A stretch of 9,278 nucleotides of DNA from Candidatus Altarchaeota archaeon. Its GTDB lineage: Archaea > Altiarchaeota > Altiarchaeia > JAFGQM01. The stretch covers positions 1-9,278 of the forward strand of contig JAFGQM010000039.1 in assembly GCA_016935655.1 (NCBI GenBank), written 5' to 3'. Positions 1 through 7,200 of this stretch are shown here, piece after piece. Numbering within the stretch: position 1 is the stretch's first letter; each line of letters opens with the position of its first letter. The translations under genes were made by a program, and so were the position numbers. The notes beneath the pieces were generated by a model, which saw only the letters and a program-made list of their open reading frames with translations, was not told where the DNA came from and did not search any database.

Positions 1-7
1 AAGCCGA

Positions 8-18
8 TATATATATAC
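8..18 (+). promoter_or_regulatory. Putative TATA box for the PAS-domain gene
   Basis: An alternating AT run lies about 35-40 bases before the start codon at 50. That would place transcription start near 38-40 and leave a short leader. A GGTG ribosome-site match (38-41) sits 8 bases before the ATG. The window begins just upstream, so no B-recognition element can be judged. Confidence 0.45.
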
Positions 19-49
19 TCTCCATTACTGTTTTGCGGGTGGGTCTAAA

Positions 50-1180
50 ATGGCAAAAAAATCACTGGTGGGTAGCGAAGCTCAATATCGTGCTACAATA
101 GATTCGATGGGCGAGTTGATCCATGTCATAGACAGTGATTTCAAAATACTGCTCATAAACAAAGCTTTGGAAGGAGCTCTCAAAGACATGGGGCTAGAGA
201 ACGATGTGGTCGGCAAGAACCTTCTCAAAGCCTTTCCCTATCATCTGGACAAGGTCAGGGGCGAATATGAACAGGTGTTCAAGACCGGGAAAAAGCTGAT
301 TACCGAGGAGGTCACCCTTGTGGCCGGGAGGGGGGTGGTCACAGAGACAAGGAAGATTCCCGTGAAGGAGGGGAAGGATATAGTGGGCGTGGTGACGATA
401 ATCAGGGATATCACCGAGCGCAGGCTGGCCGAAGACAAGCTGAGGGAGAGTGCGGAGCGGTTTCGTTCCCTGGTTTTGAACTCATCAGACCTCATCATGG
501 TGGTGGACCCCCAAGGGAAGATGACCTATGTGAGTCCTTCTGTGGAGCAGATGTACGAGTATGATTCCGAACAGCTTCTGGGCAGGAGCATTTTCGATTT
601 CATACACCCTGAAGACCTTCGGGGGATCAGGGCGGACTTTGCTAAGGTTTTGAAGAAGAGGGGCGTCAGCGAGCCTGTGGAATGCCGGGCCAGGCAAGCG
701 GACGGCTCCTGGGTCTACCTTGAATGCATATGCAACAACCTTCTCGACGACCCGGCTGTGCGGGGTGTGGTGATAAACTCACGCAACATAACCGCGCATA
801 AGAACTCGGAGAACGAGCTTAGGAAGGAGCGGGACCTGGCACACAAGTACCTGGACGTCGCCAGCGTCATCATGATGGTCCTTGACACAAACGGGAACAT
901 CTCCCTGATGAACAGGAAGGGCTGCGAGATCCTCGGCTACACAGAGAAGGAGCTCTTGGGCAGAAACTGGTTTGACAACTTCGTCCCTGAGAAGGACAAG
1001 GCCAGGGTCAAGGAGGTCTTCAAGAAGCTGATGGCTGGGGAGAGAGATCTAGTGGAATACTACGAGACCCCCATCCTAACCAAGGACGGGAAGAAGAGGG
1101 TCATCGCATGGCACAATACGCTCCTCGAGGACGACGGGAAAATCACCGGCACTCTTAGTTCGGGGCTGGAGACAACTTAG
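50..1180 (+). CDS. Triple-PAS-domain sensory protein without output domain
   Basis: This 376-residue soluble protein is built from three consecutive PAS domains, roughly residues 10-122, 135-248 and 263-374. PAS1 ends in the typical PAC-type end IIRDITERR. PAS2 carries VDPQGKMTYVSPSVEQM and FIHPEDL. PAS3 carries LDTNGNISLMNRKGCEILGY and ELLGR. Charged linkers at about 122-138 and 249-265 look like signalling helices between PAS units. Such proteins sense small ligands, redox state or light and normally pass the signal to a histidine kinase, cyclase or DNA-binding domain. None is present here: the protein stops right after PAS3, and the next 67 bases hold only a promoter for purE. No transmembrane segment is visible, so it should be cytoplasmic. 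It may act by protein contact, or be a truncated kinase. PAS identity is secure; ligand and partner are unknown. Confidence 0.9.
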   Translation: MAKKSLVGSEAQYRATIDSMGELIHVIDSDFKILLINKALEGALKDMGLENDVVGKNLLKAFPYHLDKVRGEYEQVFKTGKKLITEEVTLVAGRGVVTETRKIPVKEGKDIVGVVTIIRDITERRLAEDKLRESAERFRSLVLNSSDLIMVVDPQGKMTYVSPSVEQMYEYDSEQLLGRSIFDFIHPEDLRGIRADFAKVLKKRGVSEPVECRARQADGSWVYLECICNNLLDDPAVRGVVINSRNITAHKNSENELRKERDLAHKYLDVASVIMMVLDTNGNISLMNRKGCEILGYTEKELLGRNWFDNFVPEKDKARVKEVFKKLMAGERDLVEYYETPILTKDGKKRVIAWHNTLLEDDGKITGTLSSGLETT

Positions 1181-1217
1181 AAAAGGTCCAGTCCCCCCCG
1201 GATATGGATGATCTCAG

Positions 1218-1228
1218 ATTTTTAATCC
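1218..1228 (+). promoter_or_regulatory. Putative TATA box for the purE-ACT-hom operon
   Basis: ATTTTTAATCC is centred about 25 bases before the ATG at 1248. This predicts a transcript starting at or within a few bases of the start codon (leaderless), in line with the absence of a Shine-Dalgarno match there. Nearly the same box precedes the genes at 4264 and 8432. Confidence 0.55.
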
Positions 1229-1247
1229 TAAACTGCGTAAATAACCC

Positions 1248-1637
1248 ATGCCTCAGATACTTGTTCTGGCGGGTTCGAAATCTGACGAGGAGATTGTCAC
1301 TAAGGTGAAGGAAGTTCTTGATAACTCTAAGGCTTCTTATTCAGTGGAATTTGTTTCTGCCCACAGGGAGCCGGACAAGCTTGATCAAATAATAAAAAAA
1401 TCTGCTGCGAAGGTTTTCATCTGTATTGCCGGATTGTCAGCAGCGCTCCCGGGTGTGGTCGCTTCAAAGACAGACAAGCCGGTCATAGGCGTTCCCGTTT
1501 CTTCTAAGTTGGGCGGGCTGGACGCTCTCTTGAGCATAGTCCAGATGCCGAAGGGTGTCCCGGTCGCATGCGTGGGCATAGATAACGGCCAGAATGCGGC
1601 TCATCTGGCGCTGAGGATTCTTGGGGTGGTAAAGTGA
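1248..1637 (+). CDS. purE: PurE-like N5-carboxyaminoimidazole ribonucleotide mutase / AIR carboxylase, short form
   Basis: This 129-residue PurE-family protein would act in de novo purine synthesis, forming 4-carboxy-5-aminoimidazole ribonucleotide. Family signatures are present in order: the phosphate-binding GSKSD (9-13), SAHREP (37-42) with the catalytic-type His39, AGLSAALPG (61-69), PVIGVPV (78-84), and [17 protein letters not shown] (91-107), then NAAHLAL near the end. Two things are unusual. The AAHLPG motif of class I enzymes has Ala66 in place of His (His75 in E. coli). The protein also stops soon after [10 protein letters not shown], so it lacks the roughly 30-40-residue C-terminal helical tail of usual 155-170-residue enzymes. 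No purK is visible. The start follows a leaderless-type promoter. The stop overlaps the next gene's GTG by four bases, so it is probably co-transcribed with the ACT and hom genes. Family membership is strong; exact activity is less sure. Confidence 0.82.
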   Translation: MPQILVLAGSKSDEEIVTKVKEVLDNSKASYSVEFVSAHREPDKLDQIIKKSAAKVFICIAGLSAALPGVVASKTDKPVIGVPVSSKLGGLDALLSIVQMPKGVPVACVGIDNGQNAAHLALRILGVVK

Positions 1638-2143
1638 ACGCCGAAGACTGCAAGGTAACGATAAGGCTCGAAGACAGGCCGGGTGAACTTTCAAAGATAC
1701 TGGAGATCATAGCCAAGAACAACGGCAACCTCTTCTCTGTATCCCACCTGAGGGAGAGGAAGAAGGAGGGCTACCTGCCCGTATTGATACAGTTCCAGGC
1801 GGCAAAACAGGGCTTTGACGGGATAATCAGGGACCTGGAAAAGAACAACATAGAGGTCTACGACAAATCCATAGGCGGGCTTAAGGAAGAGAAGCTGAGC
1901 ACTGATTTCATACTCATCGGCCATGTCATCGACACAGACCTTAAGGACACTATATACAAACTAAGCGCCGACGGGGCCATGATAAAAGCCTTAGATGTCG
2001 GTATCAAGAGCCTGAAAGATCCATCTTCAGTCTTTGTCCAGATAGCGGCCAAGGATCCGTCCTCGATGGCGAAGACCATGGCCAGTTTAAGGGATCTCTG
2101 CAAACAGAAGAAACTGATGCTGATAGAGGAGCTGCAAACATGA
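1634..2143 (+). CDS. Two-ACT-domain protein, predicted allosteric regulator of homoserine dehydrogenase (COG2061 type)
   Basis: This 169-residue cytoplasmic protein has an N-terminal ACT domain (about 6-77). It shows the typical ligand-loop pattern [19 protein letters not shown], with the turn Gly17 before the first helix, followed by [12 protein letters not shown] second, more divergent ACT-like half (about 90-166) begins [20 protein letters not shown]. The architecture and its place directly before hom match archaeal COG2061 proteins, predicted to sense an end-product amino acid such as threonine and modulate homoserine dehydrogenase. The adjacent dehydrogenase has no ACT domain of its own, which supports a separate regulatory subunit. 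The GTG start at 1634 overlaps the purE stop (GTGA), with a GGTG ribosome site at 1625-1628. The stop overlaps the hom ATG (ATGA), suggesting translational coupling. The effector amino acid cannot be read from the sequence. Confidence 0.85.
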   Translation: MNAEDCKVTIRLEDRPGELSKILEIIAKNNGNLFSVSHLRERKKEGYLPVLIQFQAAKQGFDGIIRDLEKNNIEVYDKSIGGLKEEKLSTDFILIGHVIDTDLKDTIYKLSADGAMIKALDVGIKSLKDPSSVFVQIAAKDPSSMAKTMASLRDLCKQKKLMLIEELQT

Positions 2144-3153
2144 AGACAGTCAAGGTAGCCCTTCTGGGCTTTGGGGTCATAGGGAGGGGGTTCGCAGACC
2201 TACTCCTCAAGAAGCAGGATTTTCTAAGGAAAAAACATAATTTGGAGATCAAGGTAGTCGGGATAGGCGAATACAATGGTTGCCTTGTCAATGACAAAGG
2301 CGTGGACCTGAAGACTGCGCTGGACTTGAGAGAGAAGGGCCAATGGCTCGACAAGCATAAGGACTGGAAAAAAATAACGGGCAAGGAGCTTTTGGAAAAG
2401 ACTGATGCAGAGGTCGCGGTGGAGGTCGTCCCGAGCAACATAAAGACGGGCGAGCCGGGTGCGGACCTCATAGAAGCCGCCCTTAAAAACGGCAGGCATG
2501 TGGTCAGCTCCGACAAGTGCGCCATGGCCCACAAGTTCACCAAGCTGAAGAAGCTCGCGGAAAGCAAGGATGTGCGACTCCTTTACGAGGCCTCGGCGGG
2601 AGGTGCCATGCCCCTGATGAGCCTTGCGCGCGAATGCCTGCAGATAGACGAGATAAAGAGCCTGCAGGGGATACTCAACGGCACTACGAATTATATCCTC
2701 ACAAAGATGCAGAAGGGTGGGATGGACCTGCAGACTGCCCTGAGGGAGGCGCAGGAGCTGGGCTATGCGGAGGCCGACCCGACCTACGACATAGAGGGCA
2801 TAGACGCCGCAGCCAAGCTCGTGATATTGGCCAATGACTTGATGGGCATGGAAAAGACTTACAATGACGTGGAGGTTAGCGGGATAACCCAAGTCACAAA
2901 GGAGGCGGTTGCCCTGGCAAAGAAGAACGGTTATTCAATCAAGCTTATCGCTGAGATCTCTGGCAGCTCCCTCTCAGTCAGGCCGAAGCTGGTCCCGGAG
3001 GGGCATCCACTGGACATAGACGGCAGCCTCAACGGCGTAATGTTCAAGACTGACGTGGCTAGGGATGTGACAATAATCGGTAGGGGCGCCGGCGGATTGG
3101 AAACGCAAAGTGCCATATACTCAGACCTTCTTAGGGTCTCCGCTATCGTTTGA
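2140..3153 (+). CDS. hom: Homoserine dehydrogenase
   Basis: This 337-residue enzyme performs NAD(P)-dependent interconversion of aspartate-semialdehyde and homoserine, the branch to threonine and methionine. An N-terminal Rossmann fold carries GFGVIG (10-15). SSDK (123-126) has the conserved Lys of the active-site region. The family hallmark GILNGTTNYIL lies at 177-187. The catalytic block EADPTYDIEGIDAAAK (211-226) contains Glu211, Asp222 and Lys226, which match the essential Glu, Asp and Lys of yeast Hom6 (E208, D219, K223). Length fits the archaeal catalytic-only form, without a C-terminal ACT domain or a fused aspartokinase. The ATG overlaps the upstream stop and is preceded by GAGGAG at 2126-2131. 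Its last 33 bases, stop included, overlap the minus-strand gene that ends at 3121. Cofactor preference was not determined. Confidence 0.96.
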   Translation: MKTVKVALLGFGVIGRGFADLLLKKQDFLRKKHNLEIKVVGIGEYNGCLVNDKGVDLKTALDLREKGQWLDKHKDWKKITGKELLEKTDAEVAVEVVPSNIKTGEPGADLIEAALKNGRHVVSSDKCAMAHKFTKLKKLAESKDVRLLYEASAGGAMPLMSLARECLQIDEIKSLQGILNGTTNYILTKMQKGGMDLQTALREAQELGYAEADPTYDIEGIDAAAKLVILANDLMGMEKTYNDVEVSGITQVTKEAVALAKKNGYSIKLIAEISGSSLSVRPKLVPEGHPLDIDGSLNGVMFKTDVARDVTIIGRGAGGLETQSAIYSDLLRVSAIV

Positions 3154-3540
3154 GCTCTTGTTCTTATCAATACCCACTATCCTCTCCACTGCCGGAGTCC
3201 AGGCCTCTGAGAACTCCTGCATCCTTATGCTGTAATATTCCTTTCCCTCTACAATCCTTTTGTCGATGAGGCGCCTTCTTATAAGATCATCTAGGTTCTT
3301 CTGCGCCTGCTCTTTATCGGAACCTTTGAAGTACTTGCTGGCCACCACGTCATCCACGGTCACGGAGTCCTCGAGCTGTATGAATATATACAGTTGGCTC
3401 AGTTCCTGGGGCAGCATCATGAGGGCCCTGACCTGGTCCTTCAGAAGGCTGTTCTCCAGCCTCAGCTTCTCCATCTTGGCCCTTAGCTCGTTGTTCGCCT
3501 TCACCACTTGGTTATAGTCCGAGTTACCGAATAATCCCAT
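3121..3540 (-). CDS. Small coiled-coil protein with winged-helix-like domain, function unknown
   Basis: This 139-residue protein reads from the ATG at 3540. I prefer this to the GTG at 3549 because a GGTG ribosome site (3550-3547) then lies six bases upstream and only one base separates it from the mtrA-like stop. Residues 10-42 are a heptad-rich helix (NNELRAKMEKLRLENSLLKD), likely a dimerising coiled coil. Residues about 45-108 read as alternating helices followed by a strand pair (KNLDDLIRRRLIDKRIVEGKEYYSI). This resembles the recognition helix and wing of archaeal winged-helix regulators, but is not diagnostic. The polar tail (about 125-139) is partly encoded opposite the hom 3' end. It is clearly co-transcribed with the MtrA-like gene and may regulate or assist it. 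No named family is recognised. Confidence 0.75.
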   Translation of the reverse strand: MGLFGNSDYNQVVKANNELRAKMEKLRLENSLLKDQVRALMMLPQELSQLYIFIQLEDSVTVDDVVASKYFKGSDKEQAQKNLDDLIRRRLIDKRIVEGKEYYSIRMQEFSEAWTPAVERIVGIDKNKSSNDSGDPKKV

Positions 3541-3541
3541 T

Positions 3542-4135
3542 TTATGCACCGCTTTCTATTACTAGGCCGCTGTCCACATCCACAGCGACGCCATATTCCT
3601 GTGATACGAAGACTACATTGCCGCCGGTGGGGACAAGTTCTCTAGCTATGTGCTCCTCCTTGACGGCGTAGTCCTTAAAATTTAAACCTTCACCTTTAAA
3701 AGCGTCCTTCTTTTTCAGCGAGTTTATGGACTTTTCAATCCTTTTTGCATCGGTCTCGCCTATCAGGTCCACTACCTCAACCTGCTCCCTGAACCTGTCG
3801 ACGAAGTTCCTCGGGAGGTTTTGTATCACGGGGAGGGCGCCAGGTGCACCTATTATCTTCCGGTTCTTGTCCAGCCCGTTCTTCCAAAGGGCTACCAGAG
3901 ACGCGCCGCTCCTGTGGCCTTTTATCTCCTCGCCGCATATTACCAAGTACCTGATGCACGGATTTGATATAGTGTTGACTATTATCCTCTCAAGCCCTAG
4001 GTTCTCGGTCCTGACCTTCCCGAATTTGGCTATCTTGTCCCTGGGTACCTCTATGTCATCGGCCAGGGTCACGACTGCTATCGACTTCTTCGGGTCGCAG
4101 ACTTCATACTCCCCCGGTTCTATCGGCCATTCCAT
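3542..4135 (-). CDS. Soluble MtrA-like corrinoid protein (tetrahydromethanopterin S-methyltransferase subunit A family)
   Basis: This 197-residue protein aligns with the cobalamin-binding domain of MtrA, the subunit that shuttles a methyl group in the methanogen Mtr complex. Recognisable blocks are WPIEPGEYEVCDPKKSIAVV (3-22), the run from KVRTENLGLER (40-50) to NTISNPCIRYLVICGEE (54-70), IKGHRSGASLVAL (71-83), and IIGAPGALPVIQNLP in the middle of the protein. His74 in GEEIKGH corresponds to the His that coordinates cobalt in methanogen MtrA. The C-terminal membrane helix of the Mtr subunit is missing. Instead there is a small beta-rich end (VFVSQEYGVAVDVDSGLVIES). No other mtr gene is in the window, so this is a stand-alone, cytoplasmic relative, as known in some non-methanogens. 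It probably carries or senses a corrinoid linked to tetrahydropterin C1 chemistry; methanogenesis should not be inferred. It is first gene of a minus-strand pair. Confidence 0.88.
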   Translation of the reverse strand: MEWPIEPGEYEVCDPKKSIAVVTLADDIEVPRDKIAKFGKVRTENLGLERIIVNTISNPCIRYLVICGEEIKGHRSGASLVALWKNGLDKNRKIIGAPGALPVIQNLPRNFVDRFREQVEVVDLIGETDAKRIEKSINSLKKKDAFKGEGLNFKDYAVKEEHIARELVPTGGNVVFVSQEYGVAVDVDSGLVIESGA

Positions 4136-4157
4136 AAGAATAAATTGGAGTTTCTAA

Positions 4158-4167
4158 GACTAAAAGC
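4158..4167 (-). promoter_or_regulatory. Putative TATA box for the MtrA-like operon
   Basis: On the minus strand GCTTTTAGTC lies about 23-32 bases before the ATG at 4135, the spacing expected for a leaderless archaeal transcript. No Shine-Dalgarno sequence is seen before that ATG. It shares a 128-base divergent intergenic region with the promoter of the large exoprotein gene. Confidence 0.4.
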
Positions 4168-4200
4168 CGGATTCCTTAAAATGAGCAGAGGACATATTCC

Positions 4201-4228
4201 GTGGGCCAACACGTGCTGATTTTTATCC
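4201..4228 (+). repeat. Upstream copy of a direct repeat: remnant dockerin-gene 3' end plus promoter box
   Basis: These 28 bases match 8379-8407 with two substitutions and one single-base gap in the A/T run. In the frame starting at 4202 they read W-A-N-T-C-stop, identical to the last five residues and stop of the exoprotein gene, and then run into the same TGATTTTTA promoter box. Both substitutions fall in third codon positions (Ala GCC/GCG, Asn AAC/AAT). The preceding codons (GHIP in this frame) do not resemble a dockerin, so similarity ends at the Trp codon. Confidence 0.75.
4218..4228 (+). promoter_or_regulatory. Putative TATA box for the exoprotein gene
   Basis: GATTTTTATCC lies about 40 bases before the chosen ATG at 4264. 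It predicts transcription start near 4246-4250 and a short leader without an evident Shine-Dalgarno match. The box is inside the direct repeat and resembles the boxes at 1218 and 8398. Confidence 0.45.
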
Positions 4229-4263
4229 TAACAAACAATAATCTAAGAAACACCGACCTTTCG

Positions 4264-7200
4264 ATGGCCAAAATCAAAAAGCCTGGATACATTGTCTCCA
4301 TTCTACTGCTCTTCCTCACCCTCGGCTCTGTCTCAGCCGCCCTCACCCCTATCGCGCGCTGGGACGTGGTCCCGTATCAGAGGATAAATGCTGAGGAGAC
4401 TTTAAACCTCGGGGTCGTGGCCTTCTCGAAGGAGGGAATCGACAGGGTCGAGTTCTACATCTCCGGACAGGGCTATCCTGGCCTGACTAAGATTGCCAAT
4501 GAGATGACCCTAAACGAGCAGACCGGAGTTTGGGAGTATTGGGTTCCTCTCTCAGCCGATGAATTCACCTCTGACGGTGTTGTCACTGTAGAGGCAAGAG
4601 TCTATGGGAAGGATGAGGGAGTGAGGGATAAGAATTGGGTGGTTGAGGGAACTCTCGGACAGGGATATGGGCTCAAGTGCTGGACGGTCGAGATTCGTTC
4701 CAGCCCCACCAGCGCAAGATGGGAACACTATTGCAATATAACCAGCTCTGGGGAGTTCGACGAAAAGATGTATTACCGGAAACACTTGTTGTGGCATAAG
4801 CCTACAGTCGACTGGTGGAACGGCTTCTCAAGGACCATTATATACGCAGATAAGAACACTATCAAGGTTCTTGTGGATACTACCTACAGCTCACCGAATA
4901 TGCCGAGTTACATGCCCTCAGAGGGCGATGAATTCGCCATTGTAGATGGCATGGGTCTAGACCCACTGGTACTGACTGTCAACCCGAAGGGGACCTTAAC
5001 AAAGTCAGAGGCTTGGGTCACCTTAAGCGGTAGCGATGTAACTGGTGTGGTTAACAACCCGGCAAGGCCTTTTGCGAGTGTCATCACCGCAGTCAAGGCC
5101 ATTGCAACGGCACAAGGGGGGGACGCTGGAGGTGGAGTTGTATACCTAGGCCCTGGAACTTATTCCTCACTCGTTGAGAATAGTAACAAAATAAGTGCAG
5201 CGGATGAATGGGTCCAAATCGTTGGTTCAGGTGCCGAAACCATAATTAAGAGACTCAACTCATTCAATTGCATTGAGAGACTCAAGATATCTGGACTGGT
5301 ACTTAACAAGTCTGTTGGGAGCGGGGTTATCAGTTGTGGTGGCGCACTACCCGGAGGAATGAAAGTATGGTTTGACGATTCGCATCTAATCGGGCCAGGG
5401 CGGCAGGTTGAGACGTCAGTAGGAACTGCCGCAGAGATGGTCATAGCTGTGCATAACCAGTACTACACAAACTCAAGTTTTGAGGATCTGCGCTACCCTA
5501 CGGGAGGAGCAATGCTAGCTCGGGGGGTAACTATGGCTCGCATCGGTTGCGATGCTTTCGTTAATGTGCCTCTTGTCGTCAATGCCAAGGTCGATGACCT
5601 GGGAATCCGGGACGTTCCCGACCCCGGCGATTGCCATCCCGATGCCTTCCAGCTGCACTGGGACAGTGCCAAAAGACAAAGCATAGGAAATGTTATAGCA
5701 TACAATTATCGAGTCTACAACTCTACGTCTCAAAGCATTTTCGTGGCCGATTATCCCAACGATGATCGCAGCTTCGTCTTGGAGGGAGGCGCAATTGTAA
5801 ATGCTTACGTAAACAGTACCCATTTCGGAATGTGGAGGTTGAATACAAATCACCTAGTCTTCTGGCACAATACCATCCTGGCCCCACAAACGGCGACCTA
5901 TTTCTGGGAGAGCATAAAAAACTTCTCCATCGTGGGAAGTGTCTTCTCGAAAACCAGTGTTTTGGATTCTTCCATGGACCTGAGCGGTTCATACAGCAAT
6001 CATTTCATAGCGGGCAGCACATACGGTGCGGATCCGAGTACTGGAGCAGCTAGTCTTGATTCAAAGGGCAGGCCCTTGCCCGGCTCCAAACTTATTGACC
6101 GCCTTTCAATCAAGCTGGTCCAAACTGATGCGGACGGGAAAGGGAGGGATGCAAAACCAGATGTTGGAGCCTTCGAATATGCCGACCCAGCTGCTGGCTG
6201 CACCAAATTTGTCGACCTGAACATAGCGAGCGCCTCGTGCACCACCTACGACCCTGTGACGAGGAGTTGTTCCGGCGGTACAAAACAGGCGTATAAGACC
6301 TTGGCAGTCGCATTAAGCGCGCAGCCTGGGGATATCGTCTGCGTGCGCGCAGGCACATATAACGAGCAGCTGAATCCTTCGGCATCCGGTACCGCGGCTT
6401 CGCCAATAACATTCAAGGCCTACCCGGGCGAGGGTTGCCAAGGCGAATATGGAGAACCGAAGACGAATTGCCAGGTGGTTCTCAGCGGTTCCAATGCAAG
6501 GATTTACATAAACCGGGATTACATAAACGTTGAGGGCTTCAAGGTGGTTTCCCCCTACCAGGGGTACAATTTAAATATCAGGGCAAACTACGTCAAGGTG
6601 ATCGACTGCGATTTGGACGGCAATTTTGCCGAGATCAACAATTACCAGTCTGGCGGGGTATGCAACAATGTGAATATCGGCAGCTCACAGTATGTCGTGC
6701 TTGAGAATTGCGAGATACACAAAGCCGCTGATGATGGTGTCGGGCTTTACGACAGCAGTTATGTCTCCCTGATCGGCAACGTTATCCATGACTTGAAAGG
6801 CTGTGGAACGGACGGGGGTTGCGGTCCTTGTTACAACGGTCATAGCGACGGGATCGAGATGTGGAGCGATAGTAATATCAACATCTCTGGGAATCTTGTG
6901 TATGACGTCAAGAGCACTGCTCCATATATTCTCGGGGGCTGGCTGCCGGAACACTTATCCCATGACCTGAGCTTGACTAACAACATCTTCTATTCTCCTG
7001 AGACGGGCTTTGCCGCATACTTCACTCAGGTGGACGGGATGGAGGTCTATAACAATGTCTTCTGGGGCATAAACCAGGGTGGAGGCTACGGAGGTTTGGC
7101 CATAGGGCAGGAAGTAACGAACCTGGATATGTACAACAACATAATCTTGAACATCAATCTCATCCACATGGGCGCGACCTATGACCCCGTGAACCATAGA

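Noticed and set aside
1181..1247. Possible missing kinase domain or frameshift after the PAS protein
   Set aside because: Only 67 bases remain before purE and they hold a promoter box; no HisKA-like sequence appears in any frame there.
2004..2892. Long minus-strand open frames of 187 and 222 codons opposite the ACT and hom genes
   Set aside because: They lie opposite well-recognised conserved genes, show no family motifs and have no start signals. They are antisense shadows.
3538..3549. GTG start at 3549 for the small coiled-coil protein
   Set aside because: It would use the GGTG ribosome site itself as the start. The ATG at 3540 sits six bases after that site, directly after the upstream stop.
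3542..4135. MtrA-like gene as evidence of a methanogen
   Set aside because: Only one soluble subunit relative is present, without the membrane helix or other mtr genes. Such stand-alone relatives occur outside methanogens.
4181..4219. Twelve-codon frame MSRGHIPWANTC before the exoprotein, as a possible leader peptide
   Set aside because: No ribosome site, and its second half is explained by the repeat. The first half has no recognisable property.
4201..4263. GTG start at 4201 giving a 21-residue N-terminal extension of the exoprotein
   Set aside because: It lies upstream of and through the predicted promoter box, buries the signal peptide, and coincides with the repeated dockerin-end sequence read in another frame. 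The ATG at 4264 begins a canonical signal peptide.
5000..6060. More CGN arginine codons in beta-helix module 1 (8 of 15) than in hom (2 of 11), suggesting foreign origin
   Set aside because: The PAS gene in the same window also uses many CGN codons and the counts are small, so this is not convincing alone.
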